A stretch of DNA of 64,000 nt from Dyadobacter chenwenxiniae (GTDB lineage Bacteria; Bacteroidota; Bacteroidia; Cytophagales; Spirosomataceae): contig NZ_CP094997.1 in assembly GCF_022869785.1 (NCBI RefSeq), positions 4,278,001 to 4,342,000 of the forward strand, read 5' to 3'. The number at the start of each line of letters is the position of its first letter. Within the stretch, counting starts at the first letter, position 1. This document shows, one piece after another, positions 51,233 to 59,862 of this stretch. The position numbers and the translations under genes are program-made. The notes under the pieces were generated by a model that did no database searches, was not told the DNA's origin, and saw only the letters and a list, made by a program, of their open reading frames with translations.

Positions 51233-53140
51233 CTAATAAAGCATTCTGAATCTTATTGTGCCTTCGATATCCTTCACTTCCTGAATGAATTCCTCGGTGT
51301 AATCTTTGGCGATGTCCACGATCACATATCCGATATGCTCATTGGTTTTCAGATACTGACCTGTAATGTTGATATTATTTTTACCAAAAATATGGTTCAG
51401 TTTGGCCAGAATCCCAGGAACGTTTGCATGAATGTGCAGTAACCGGTGCGAATCTTTCAGCTTTGGCAACTGGACTTCGGGGAAATTCACACTTCCGTAT
51501 GAGCTTCCGTTGTTCATGAACTCCAATAATTTGGAAGGCACAAAATGACCTATATTTTCCTGCGCTTCCTCTGTGCTTCCGCCGATATGCGGCGTAAGGA
51601 TCACATTCGGTAAGCCTTTCAATTCGCTTTCAAAAATCTCGTCATTGGTTTTCGGCTCTTTCGGAAACACGTCTACGCCCGCTCCTGCCACTTTTCCACT
51701 CTTCACAGCATCCGCCAGCGCCTGAATGTCCACAACATGACCGCGAGACAGATTCAAGAAAATAACGCCATTCTTCATCAGGTCAAATTCGCGTTTGCCA
51801 ATCAGGTTGGTATTCTCTTTGCGGCCATCAACGTGCATGCTGATCACGTCTGATATAGCCAACAGTTCTTCCAAAGAGTTAACCTTCCTCGCATTACCCA
51901 AAGACAATTTCTCAACAGCATCATAAAAATAAACTTCCATTCCGAGTGCTTCGGCAACAACAGAAAGCTGGGTTCCGATGCTTCCGTAACCCACCATTCC
52001 CAATTTTTTACCGCGCACTTCGAAGCTTCCGTTTGCAGATTTATCCCAAATCCCATTATGCAGCTGATTGCTCTTGCCCACAATGTTACGGATAAGCATA
52101 ATCATTTCACCCACAGCCAGTTCTACAACAGAACGCGTGTTGCTATACGGTGCATTAAAAACGGCGATTCCTTTTTTTGCAGCCTCTTCCAGATCGATCT
52201 GATTTGTCCCGATGCAAAATGCGCCGATCGCCATCAAACGGTTCGCATTGTCCAGGACGCGCTTGGTAATGTTTGTTTTTGAACGGATTCCGATGATAGA
52301 AATGTCCTTGATACGCTCGCAAAGCTCATCTTCATCCAATGCGCCTTTGACAAACTCCACATTAAAACCTTGTTCCTCAAACGCGCGAAGCGCCGCTGGA
52401 TGCACGTTTTCAAGCAAAAGCACCTTAATCCGGCTTTTCGGATAAGACTGGCTTCTGCTCATTTTATTATCATATAAAAAGTCATCGAAAGACGTCGCAA
52501 TGTGATCTGCGACAGCCATAACGCGCGGACGCTCCACATTTTCCGTAAATGCATAAAAGCGACTCGCCAGGCCCGATGCCTTCAATTCATAGTCTGTATA
52601 ACCGTCCCCGATAGCGTAAACGTCGCCTTCCAGATTCAGGGAACCAAGCAATTTAATTTTTCCACCGTCCGTCGAAAGCACGTTTTCCTCATCAACTCCT
52701 ACAATGTTCCCATCTTCATCGAACAGAAATTCATTGGCATATACATGCTCAGGAAGAATGCCCAGCTCTGTTACAACCGGCACAATAAACTCCTTGAAAC
52801 CACTCGAAACGATAAAGATCTGTTCCGCATTTTCCGTCAAAAACTGCCTGTTACGTTGAAATGAGTCGGAAACCTTCGTTTTTAACAAAGACACCAGTTC
52901 CTGAATGTTGGAGCGATTGGCTTTGAGAAGCGCGATCCGCTGGCGAAGCCCGTCAGCGAACGACATTTCGCCGTTCATGCCCTTATTCGTCAGATCAGCG
53001 ATTTTCTGAACAACCTGATCACGTTCTGGATGGCCGTTTAAGGCAATCGCTGCTAATTCGTCGAGCCCTTCAACCTTGGTAAAAGTGCTGTCAAAATCAA
53101 TGATAATGTACGGTGATGGATTAAGTGTTAATGTGGACAT
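51233..53140 (-). CDS. serA: Fused phosphoserine phosphatase-like (HAD) and D-3-phosphoglycerate dehydrogenase
   Basis: A 635-residue bifunctional protein. Residues 1-225 are a SerB-like HAD phosphatase: nucleophile motif DFDST (Asp15, Asp17), SSG at 112-114, Lys161 and GDGYTD at 178-183. Residues 235-560 are a SerA dehydrogenase: NAD-binding GYGSIG at 384-389, catalytic Arg466, Glu495 (PKEP) and His518 (TPHIGGST). Residues 568-635 are an ACT domain (HIHANVPGILAKLNHIF) that probably binds serine for feedback control. The protein thus holds the first and last steps of serine synthesis, with SerC, the middle step, encoded next. Relatives of this length exist in Cytophagales, often annotated only as SerA. 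Confidence 0.92.
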   Translation of the reverse strand: MSTLTLNPSPYIIIDFDSTFTKVEGLDELAAIALNGHPERDQVVQKIADLTNKGMNGEMSFADGLRQRIALLKANRSNIQELVSLLKTKVSDSFQRNRQFLTENAEQIFIVSSGFKEFIVPVVTELGILPEHVYANEFLFDEDGNIVGVDEENVLSTDGGKIKLLGSLNLEGDVYAIGDGYTDYELKASGLASRFYAFTENVERPRVMAVADHIATSFDDFLYDNKMSRSQSYPKSRIKVLLLENVHPAALRAFEEQGFNVEFVKGALDEDELCERIKDISIIGIRSKTNITKRVLDNANRLMAIGAFCIGTNQIDLEEAAKKGIAVFNAPYSNTRSVVELAVGEMIMLIRNIVGKSNQLHNGIWDKSANGSFEVRGKKLGMVGYGSIGTQLSVVAEALGMEVYFYDAVEKLSLGNARKVNSLEELLAISDVISMHVDGRKENTNLIGKREFDLMKNGVIFLNLSRGHVVDIQALADAVKSGKVAGAGVDVFPKEPKTNDEIFESELKGLPNVILTPHIGGSTEEAQENIGHFVPSKLLEFMNNGSSYGSVNFPEVQLPKLKDSHRLLHIHANVPGILAKLNHIFGKNNINITGQYLKTNEHIGYVIVDIAKDYTEEFIQEVKDIEGTIRFRMLY

Positions 53141-53194
53141 GAAACGGGAAATAACTGAATATTAATCGGTTAAATAGAATTGGTGTTAACAGCG

Positions 53195-53231
53195 CAAAAT
53201 TACGAATCTGAAACCATATCACACTAACAAA
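53195..53231 (-). promoter_or_regulatory. Probable promoter of the serB-serA fusion gene
   Basis: On the minus strand TAATTTTG (53195-53202) is an exact TAnnTTTG match about 55 bases before the start codon. A TTTG lies at 53228-53231, but the 25-nt spacer is longer than usual, so only the -7 part is convincing. Confidence 0.45.
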
Positions 53232-53252
53232 ATAATTTCTGAATCAGTTTTA

Positions 53253-54221
53253 TCAAGAAAGAAACTCCAAAGCCTGCTCCTCAGACCAGTAAACGCCGTT
53301 TTTCAACCTTGCAGGACGGAATCCGCAGTGCCCGCCGTCCAGCGTTGCCACAAGGCAAACCTGGGCGTGCGCCTTCAATTCTTCCAGCGGCAAGCTGCTA
53401 AACGGCACAATCGGGTCATTTTTGGCATTAATAATCATTGTTGGAATGGCGATGTCTTTAATGAAGAATTTGGAACTGCATTGTTCATAGTAATGATCTG
53501 CACCATTGAAGCCATGCAGCGGTGCAGTGAAAATATGGTCAAAGTCGTATAGCGTGAGGACGAGCTTCTGGTCATTAATATTGATGCGGTCAGGGAAAAA
53601 TGCGGCTTTGGCATTCACTTTTGGTTTCAATGTATTCAAAAACCGGTGCATGTAAACCTTATTCTCAGGCTGTATTATGGAAAGACTGCAGGCACGAAGA
53701 TCCATCGGAACACTAAAAACCAATGCATTTTTAATCCTGCTGTTCAGATTCACACCCGATTCGCCAAGATATTTAAGCGTAAGATTCCCGCCCAGGCTGA
53801 AACCAATTAAATGTATCTGCCCATAATCCTCCTCTAGTGCACGCTGAACGACCAGTTCCAGATCCTCCGTTGCGCCGCTGTGATAAAAGCGGGCGGTTTT
53901 GTTCATTTCTCCGCCGCAACCACGGAAATTCCAGGCGAGACAATCGAACCCGTGCTGGTTTAGCAGCTTCACCATGCCTAATATGTATTGCCGCGTGCTG
54001 TTGCCTTCGAGCCCATGCGAAAGTATAACCAGCTTGCCCGATTTTCGATTTTCAGCATAAGACCAGTCAAGATCCAGAAAATCTTCGTCGGGTGTAACTA
54101 TTCTTTCCCGCTGGTAATTAACGCCTTTTACCTTGCGAAAAAGTGCCGGGTAAATGCTCTGAAAATGCCCGTTAGGAAGCCAGTAGGGCGATATAATGCT
54201 TGTGGTTTCAATCAATGGCAT
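53253..54221 (-). CDS. YheT-family alpha/beta hydrolase
   Basis: A 322-residue cytoplasmic esterase-like protein. The N-terminal PYWLPNGHFQSIYPALFR is diagnostic for the YheT/ABHD1-3 group. The nucleophile elbow is LIGFSLGGNLTLKYLG (serine), the acid is in INAKNDPIVP and the histidine in LDGGHCGF; the oxyanion strand is LVILSHGLEGNSTRQYI. Family members are carboxylesterases or lipid hydrolases whose natural substrates are mostly unknown. It stands alone between serA and the divergent cold shock gene. Confidence 0.92.
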   Translation of the reverse strand: MPLIETTSIISPYWLPNGHFQSIYPALFRKVKGVNYQRERIVTPDEDFLDLDWSYAENRKSGKLVILSHGLEGNSTRQYILGMVKLLNQHGFDCLAWNFRGCGGEMNKTARFYHSGATEDLELVVQRALEEDYGQIHLIGFSLGGNLTLKYLGESGVNLNSRIKNALVFSVPMDLRACSLSIIQPENKVYMHRFLNTLKPKVNAKAAFFPDRININDQKLVLTLYDFDHIFTAPLHGFNGADHYYEQCSSKFFIKDIAIPTMIINAKNDPIVPFSSLPLEELKAHAQVCLVATLDGGHCGFRPARLKNGVYWSEEQALEFLS

Positions 54222-54277
54222 GCAACAAAGGTTATTGAATAAACTAGAATAATTCTAAGCATATTTTAATTTTAATA

Positions 54278-54307
54278 TTGCATTTATACTTTTTCTGTAT
54301 ACATTTG
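54278..54307 (+). promoter_or_regulatory. Bacteroidota-type promoter of the cold shock gene
   Basis: TTG (54278-54280), a 19-nt spacer and TACATTTG (54300-54307) match the consensus. The start codon is at 54335, giving a leader of about 20 nt, short for a cold shock gene. Confidence 0.65.
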
Positions 54308-54334
54308 GTTTTTAAAAATATAAGATCAATACTA

Positions 54335-54526
54335 ATGGCAGAAGGTACAGTAAAGTTTTTCAATGATTCCAAAGGATTTGGATTCATCCAACCATCAACT
54401 GGTGAAAAAGACATTTTCGTTCACGTTTCAGGTCTTCAAGACGACATCCGTGAGAATGACAAAGTGTCTTACGACGTAGAAAATGGAAAAAAAGGTCTAA
54501 ACGCTGTTAACGTTCGCGTTATCTAA
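54335..54526 (+). CDS. Cold shock protein (CspA family)
   Basis: A 63-residue single cold shock domain from the ATG at 54335 (MAEGTVKFFNDSKGFG); an upstream extension to 54278 covers the promoter and is rejected. Both RNA-binding motifs are present: RNP1 KGFGFI and RNP2 DIFVHVSGL. It binds single-stranded RNA or DNA and acts as an RNA chaperone. It is monocistronic, with a clear promoter and terminator. A DEAD-box helicase and a GroES-like protein are encoded nearby but on the other strand. Confidence 0.97.
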   Translation: MAEGTVKFFNDSKGFGFIQPSTGEKDIFVHVSGLQDDIRENDKVSYDVENGKKGLNAVNVRVI

Positions 54527-54550
54527 GTTTAGTCATAATAAGACATTTCG

Positions 54551-54578
54551 AAAGCATGCTGTACTGCATGCTTTTTTT
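54551..54578 (+). terminator. Intrinsic terminator of the cold shock gene
   Basis: Stem AAAGCATGC (54551-54559) with GCATGCTTT (54566-54574), six-base loop, then seven T in a row to 54578. It lies 24 bases after the stop codon. Confidence 0.9.
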
Positions 54579-54591
54579 ATGCCCTTTCCGC

Positions 54592-55521
54592 TCACTTCTT
54601 TGCATTCATCTCTTCGTGTGCCTTGTGAATCTCCATATTTTGCGGCTCTAAACGCATCATTGCGCGCCTTTTTGCCGGATCTTGAATCCAGCGGTAAATC
54701 CACGAAAAGCCAAATGGCCCTTTGTAATGTTCCTTTGACTTATACACAGGATCAGTCATCGCGTCACCCAGGCTTATGAAATTGTATTGCTGGTCTTTCA
54801 GTTTTTGGACCAATTGCGGCAAATAATCTGTATTCAGCTGGCTGTCGTGGCAGAGATAAATCTGCTTAATGGGCCTGTCGAATGTTGCTACGGACAGGCT
54901 GTCAAAGAAAGCAAAGATCTTTACGCTCGTTTCTACATATTGCATGCCGATGGATTTGGCCTTTGCCGCGTCCCCCTCCCTTAGTGCTTTGTCATATAAC
55001 CGCGCGTAAAGCCAGTCCTCACTTTCGACGGTGTAAGGCGTGCTGATGTATTTTTTCTCCTTCAAAAACTGCTGCATACGGTCGAAATCAATGCTATCCT
55101 TGCCCATGCTATTGAACGGGAACCTGAAATAATCCAGCGATTTGCCCGAGCCTTTGAGCAGTTCTTTGGTCAAAACTTCGCCTTTGATGACTTCCTCTTT
55201 GAATGCGTCAAAACCAACCTCTGCGTAATTCGGATGCGAAAAGCTATGATTGCCGACGGTAACATAATCCCGCAGAACCCAGGATTTGAGTAATTGTCTG
55301 TTCTTTTCAGCAGCCGGCGTCTGTTTCAGATTGGCTTCATTGATAAAGATCGCAACAGGCAATTTCAGCGAGTCCAGTTTTTGCAGCAGGCCAGAAGATC
55401 CGTCCGCTTTGGCCAGATGCACATTAGGAATATCGTCAATCGTGATGGAAACGCTGCGTTGCTGGGCGTAAGAAAGGCCGGAAACAGACATTATTGCGGC
55501 CAGGAGAACGTGTTTTTTCAT
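54592..55521 (-). CDS. Polysaccharide deacetylase family protein, exported
   Basis: A 309-residue protein with a Sec signal (about 1-20, ending LSYAQ). The NodB-type fold is shown by SITIDDIPN (metal Asp30, base Asp29), VGNHSFSHP (metal histidines) and YFRFPFN. It removes acetyl or similar groups from a glycan or related polymer in the periplasm. The C-terminal part (KRRAMMRLEPQNMEIH) is extra and positively charged. It starts 12 bases after the helicase stop, so it may be co-transcribed with it, but no functional link is seen. Confidence 0.9.
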   Translation of the reverse strand: MKKHVLLAAIMSVSGLSYAQQRSVSITIDDIPNVHLAKADGSSGLLQKLDSLKLPVAIFINEANLKQTPAAEKNRQLLKSWVLRDYVTVGNHSFSHPNYAEVGFDAFKEEVIKGEVLTKELLKGSGKSLDYFRFPFNSMGKDSIDFDRMQQFLKEKKYISTPYTVESEDWLYARLYDKALREGDAAKAKSIGMQYVETSVKIFAFFDSLSVATFDRPIKQIYLCHDSQLNTDYLPQLVQKLKDQQYNFISLGDAMTDPVYKSKEHYKGPFGFSWIYRWIQDPAKRRAMMRLEPQNMEIHKAHEEMNAKK

Positions 55522-55533
55522 AAAAACAGACGG

Positions 55534-56850
55534 CTATCTTGCAATTTCTATTTTATATTTCTTCCCTTTCATCTTTTCTGTTGCAATCACTTGCAGCATT
55601 GCTTTGGCCTTTCCGCGCCTCACGGCTGCAAATGAGATATTGTCCTTCACTTCAATCAGGCCAAGATCCTGCTTTTCCAATGTGCCTTTCTGCAAAAGGA
55701 AACCCACAATGTCCATTTTATTGAGCTTGCTTTTCTTGCCTCCGCTAATGTAGATCGTCACCCAATCGGAAACCGGCGGTGCGGCCAGTTTTGCCGGTAG
55801 ATCCAGGACTTTGGGTTTGCCAGATATATAATCGGGCAACTTGTCATCCTTTTCCATTAAAATATAAGCCGTTCCCTCAGTCAGCATGCGCGCTGTGCGA
55901 CCGTTCCTATGCGTGAATTCGTCGCCTTTCATGGGCAATTCGAAGTGAATCACGTGCTTCATGTCGGGAATGTCGAGGCCGCGTGCTGCCAGGTCGGTTG
56001 CTGCGAGAAACAGCACAGAACCGTTGCGGAAGCGGATCAACGTGCGTTCGCGGTCTTCCTGTTCGAGCTTACCGTGGAAAAAAGCACAATCAATGCCCTC
56101 CTCTTTCAGGACAGCGCTGATGCGCTCGACGGAATCTCGTTGGTTGCAGAAAATTAACGTGGACTCAGCTCCCAGAAAACTCAGCAGCTTCACCAGCGTG
56201 GTCATTTTGTCCTTTTCGGCTAAAACCTGGACCACTGTCAGCCCTGCGCTTTTGTTTTTATTTGTAACAAAATCAACGGTAACGGGTGCCTTAATGCTTG
56301 TAAATGACGGGATTTTGGTGGTTGTAGCGGAGACCAGAACTTTCTTTTTTACATTTCTCAGATTCCGGACGATCTCAGACATTTCTTCCTGAAAACCCAG
56401 TTCCAGGGATTTATCGAACTCATCCAGGACAAGTGTGGAAATGTGCCTGACGGAGAAAGAATTTCTGCGAATGTGATCCAGAATGCGGCCTGGCGTTCCT
56501 ACGATCAATGCGGGAGCTTCGACAAGGCTTCTGATCTCGGTTTGCATATCATGACCGCCATAGCAGCATGTCACTTTAAACCCGGTCGACATCTTCTTCC
56601 AGACCTGCTCAATTTGAAGCGCCAGCTCACGTGTGGGCACAATGACCATGCATTGCACGTGGTCGGTTTGCGGCTTTAAAATGGAGAACAATGGAAGCAA
56701 AAAAGCGAGCGTTTTGCCGGAGCCAGTCGGCGCCAGCAGCACAACTTCGCTATTTTGCTGAATGGCCTCATCAGCCTGTTGTTGCATTTCATTTAGCTCA
56801 GTAATGCCCAGGCCAGCGAGATTTATTTTAGTATTTTCCGGATTTGTCAT
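55534..56850 (-). CDS. DEAD-box RNA helicase with DbpA-type C-terminal domain
   Basis: A 438-residue ATP-dependent RNA helicase from the ATG ending at 56850 (MTNPENTKIN); two residues further upstream would need a TTG. Motifs: APTGSGKT (Lys46), PTRELALQ, GTPGRILDH, VLDEFDKS, SATT, and HRNGRTAR. Motif II reads DEFD (143-146) instead of DEAD. The C-terminal 75 residues (DWVTIYISGGKKSKLNKMDIVGF and following) match the DbpA RNA-binding domain that targets 23S rRNA, so a role in 50S subunit assembly is likely. A GroES-like gene is upstream by 56 bases. Confidence 0.9.
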   Translation of the reverse strand: MTNPENTKINLAGLGITELNEMQQQADEAIQQNSEVVLLAPTGSGKTLAFLLPLFSILKPQTDHVQCMVIVPTRELALQIEQVWKKMSTGFKVTCCYGGHDMQTEIRSLVEAPALIVGTPGRILDHIRRNSFSVRHISTLVLDEFDKSLELGFQEEMSEIVRNLRNVKKKVLVSATTTKIPSFTSIKAPVTVDFVTNKNKSAGLTVVQVLAEKDKMTTLVKLLSFLGAESTLIFCNQRDSVERISAVLKEEGIDCAFFHGKLEQEDRERTLIRFRNGSVLFLAATDLAARGLDIPDMKHVIHFELPMKGDEFTHRNGRTARMLTEGTAYILMEKDDKLPDYISGKPKVLDLPAKLAAPPVSDWVTIYISGGKKSKLNKMDIVGFLLQKGTLEKQDLGLIEVKDNISFAAVRRGKAKAMLQVIATEKMKGKKYKIEIAR

Positions 56851-56906
56851 AGCCAAAGATAACGGTTAGCCCGGATTAAAATCCAGGCCCCTACAAATCC
56901 AGGCTA

Positions 56907-57287
56907 TCAATCATACAGATCCTCCGAACGTTCCAACATTAAAATAGACGATTGCGGGACGATGACATATTTCTGTCCGTCATATTCCAAATCAATGGCA
57001 TTACGCTGCAAATAGATAGCCAAATCACCCTCTTTGGACTGTAACGGCATATATTTAACTTTTTCCTCGGTTTCTTTCCAAGGCTCGTCTTCGGCTGCAA
57101 CGGGAATCGGATATCCCGGGCCAACTTTGATTACATAACCGCTTTGCACTTGCTCCCTTTCAGTCACTGTTGGTGGCAGATAAAGGCCACTGTTTGTGCG
57201 GTCACTCGGACTTTTTGGACGGATCAAAACGCGATCCCCTACTATTATAAGACTTCTTAACTTGTTGTCTGCTGTTACTTCGTACAT
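56907..57287 (-). CDS. GroES-family co-chaperone-like protein
   Basis: A 126-residue protein with the chaperonin-10 fold: IIVGDRVLIRPKSPSDRTNSGLYLP, then SGYVIKVGPG and the closing YVIVPQSSILMLE. It is longer than standard GroES (about 95 residues) because of an insert, EDEPWKETEEKVKYMPLQSKE, near the roof region. No groEL gene is adjacent, and many Bacteroidota have a separate groESL operon, so this is probably a second, specialised Cpn10. The mobile loop TVTEREQVQ is present at the right place but is not a classical match. Confidence 0.85.
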   Translation of the reverse strand: MYEVTADNKLRSLIIVGDRVLIRPKSPSDRTNSGLYLPPTVTEREQVQSGYVIKVGPGYPIPVAAEDEPWKETEEKVKYMPLQSKEGDLAIYLQRNAIDLEYDGQKYVIVPQSSILMLERSEDLYD

Positions 57288-57379
57288 TTTATTAAAACTT
57301 TAATTCAAAAGGACGTTGATTATTACTCCCATTTCTGGTAACAAATATTTAAGCGCAAATGTTTATCCTCTTCTATTCC

Positions 57380-58840
57380 TTAAAACTGAAAATAAATGAA
57401 CTGATTTTCAGTAATGACCCCCAAAAAGTAGGTCAGGAAAGTAATGATGGGGAATAATATGAAAAATACCGTGGTGCTCGCAGTTGGTATTTTTTCAAAG
57501 TAATGTTCTTTCCAAAGCAAAAAACCGATCAGGAAAACGCAGAACCACATTTCGACGTGATTGAATGGACTTAATATCTGGTCGGACAAAGAAAGATCTC
57601 CTATTTTCCTAAAAATGACCATCGAGCGGCTGAGCGAATTCCGGAAAAATATCCAGGCCAATGTCACCAACGCGAAGGTTATCAGCACATTGATGATCCG
57701 AAAAAAGAAATTATCAGGCATTTTAATATTCGCCTGTTTTAAATATTTATCACGCAACGAAGCCGTAATCTGGTAAAATCCGTGCAGGGCTCCCCAGATC
57801 ACAAAACTCCAACTCGTTCCATGCCATAACCCGCTGACCATGAACACGATCATTTGGTTGCGGTATTTCATAAATTCCCCCTTCCGGTTACCACCCAGCG
57901 GAATGTACAGATAGTCTCTGAACCAGGTTGAGAGCGAAATGTGCCATCTTCCCCAGAATTCGGGAATGGATCTGGACTCATAAGGTGAACGAAAATTGTC
58001 CATTAATGTAAAGCCCATCACCCTGGCAGCACCTATTGCAATGTCGGAGTAGCCGGAAAAGTCGCAGTAAATTTGAAATGAGTAAAAAGCTGTGGCTGTC
58101 AGCAAAGTCAGTCCATTGTGGTCAGAGGCCGGATTGTAGGCATAATCCACGAAGACGGAAAGCCTGTCGGCTATGACCATTTTCTTAAAAAATCCAAAGG
58201 CCATTTGCATCAGCCCCGACTTCACCAGCTCAAAATCATATTTGAAATACGAATGAAACTGGAAAAGCATGTTTTGCGGACGCTCGATCGGCCCGGCGAC
58301 CAGCTGCGGGTAAAACATCACATACAGTGCATAAATACCAAAGTTTCGCTCGGCGGTTTGGTTGCCGCGATAGACTTCAATGGTATAGCTCATGGCCTGA
58401 AATGTGTGAAAAGACAAGCCAATCGGAAGCAGAACTTTCCCTTCGCCAGTTGTCATCCATTCGGCTATACGACTGGGAATGAGCCTCGTTAACGCAGGAA
58501 CAGCCGGTCGTAAATCGAAACTTGCGAGAACGCTGTTAATGGAATCCTGTAAAAAATCGTAGTATTTGAAGAATGCCAGAATACCGATGTTCGAAATCAA
58601 ACTGATGATCAGCAGCAACTTTTTTTGCTTTTTATCATTCGATTGTTCAATCCAAATCCCTGCATAATAGTCGATTACGATGGTTCCAAACAGGATCAGG
58701 ATAAAGATCGGCTTGAAAACCATGTAGAAGTAGCAACTGGCAGCCAACAAAAGCATCCAGCGACCACGCCACGACAAGCTGAAATATGCCAGCGTGACAA
58801 CAATAAAGAAGATAATGAATTGTATATCGGTAAACAGCAT
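57380..58840 (-). CDS. MBOAT-family membrane O-acyltransferase
   Basis: A 486-residue polytopic enzyme (about 10-11 helices) of the AlgI/DltB type, which moves acetyl or other acyl groups across the membrane onto a glycan. The signature GLSFHTFQAMSYTIEVYRG and the catalytic-histidine segment MVSGLWHGTSWSFVIWGALHG are intact, with SIPEFWGRWHISLSTWFRDYL between them. The usual SGNH partner (AlgJ/AlgX-like) is not in the window. The gene starts 4 bases after the GT2 stop, so it belongs to the glycan operon. Confidence 0.93.
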   Translation of the reverse strand: MLFTDIQFIIFFIVVTLAYFSLSWRGRWMLLLAASCYFYMVFKPIFILILFGTIVIDYYAGIWIEQSNDKKQKKLLLIISLISNIGILAFFKYYDFLQDSINSVLASFDLRPAVPALTRLIPSRIAEWMTTGEGKVLLPIGLSFHTFQAMSYTIEVYRGNQTAERNFGIYALYVMFYPQLVAGPIERPQNMLFQFHSYFKYDFELVKSGLMQMAFGFFKKMVIADRLSVFVDYAYNPASDHNGLTLLTATAFYSFQIYCDFSGYSDIAIGAARVMGFTLMDNFRSPYESRSIPEFWGRWHISLSTWFRDYLYIPLGGNRKGEFMKYRNQMIVFMVSGLWHGTSWSFVIWGALHGFYQITASLRDKYLKQANIKMPDNFFFRIINVLITFALVTLAWIFFRNSLSRSMVIFRKIGDLSLSDQILSPFNHVEMWFCVFLIGFLLWKEHYFEKIPTASTTVFFILFPIITFLTYFLGVITENQFIYFQF

Positions 58841-58844
58841 CAGT

Positions 58845-59792
58845 TCAAATGTACTCTCGGTTGACTATTTCTTCCTTAATAATGAACAAAGGGCGATTTT
58901 TGGACTGAAAAAATATGCGGAGCACGTATTCCCCGATGATGCCCAGCGCCAGTAACTGCACGCCGCTGAACAGAATTATAACAAAAAGCAAGGATGTGAA
59001 ACCCTCAATCACGTGGGCAAAAAACATCTTTTTGACGACAACAACAATAAAATAAAACAGAGAAATCAAGATTGCAGTGACGCCTACCCTGCTCATAAAC
59101 TTGATAGGAAATTCACTGAAATTGAAGATTCCGTTGTAAGCCAGCTGAAACAGTTGCTTGAACGAATATTTGGACTCTCCCGCAGCCCTGGCATCTCTTT
59201 CGTACTCAAAACCAACTTGCTTGAAGCCGATCCAGGAGCGCATTCCTCTCAAATAACGGCTTTCCTCAGGCATTTTATTCAAAACATCCACAACCCGGCG
59301 GCTGATCAATGCAAAATCGCCGCTATCCAGCGGAATTTCGACATAGGAAATGGAGCGCAAAATGCGATAGAACAGATGATAGCCCATTTTCTTCACAAAA
59401 CCCTCCTTACGCTTCTTGCGGACCGCGTATACCACATCGTTTCCTTCTTTTAATAATTTATAAAAATCGGGAAGCAATTCGGGCGGGTCCTGCAAATCGC
59501 CGTCGATCACAAAAAGTGCCTCAGTTCCTCTTGCTGCGGCAATTCCTGCTGTTAGCGCCAGTTGGTGACCATGATTTCTGGAAAGAAAAACCCCGTGATA
59601 ACGCTCGTCTGTTAACGCCAGCTGCCTGATTTTGAGCGCCGTGTCATCTCTGCTCCCGTCGTCGATCAGTACGACTTCAATGGCAAGCGGACTGGAATCC
59701 ATCAATGCATTGATTCGCTGAATAAGCATCGGAAACGACTCTGACTCATTATAAAGCGGGGCGACAATGGATATCTGAGGGATTTGAGACAT
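58845..59792 (-). CDS. GT2 glycosyltransferase, polyprenyl-phosphate type
   Basis: A 315-residue membrane-attached enzyme with a GT-A domain (1-230): ISIVAPLYNESE, VLIDDGSRDDTALK and the metal-binding DGDLQDPPEL. Two C-terminal membrane helices (about 233-260 and 268-292) follow, as in GtrB/DPM-like transferases that load a sugar on undecaprenyl phosphate. The product would feed the polytopic GT-C-like proteins encoded upstream in the same operon. It is 44% or so helical at the end and not of the secreted type. The sister enzyme at 62976-63926 has the same plan. Confidence 0.92.
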   Translation of the reverse strand: MSQIPQISIVAPLYNESESFPMLIQRINALMDSSPLAIEVVLIDDGSRDDTALKIRQLALTDERYHGVFLSRNHGHQLALTAGIAAARGTEALFVIDGDLQDPPELLPDFYKLLKEGNDVVYAVRKKRKEGFVKKMGYHLFYRILRSISYVEIPLDSGDFALISRRVVDVLNKMPEESRYLRGMRSWIGFKQVGFEYERDARAAGESKYSFKQLFQLAYNGIFNFSEFPIKFMSRVGVTAILISLFYFIVVVVKKMFFAHVIEGFTSLLFVIILFSGVQLLALGIIGEYVLRIFFQSKNRPLFIIKEEIVNREYI

Positions 59793-59862
59793 TCTTCTAT
59801 TTGGCTATTTGCTATGGCCGCAAAAATACACCTTTCAGCGCATTATCAAGTGCCCAAATGAT

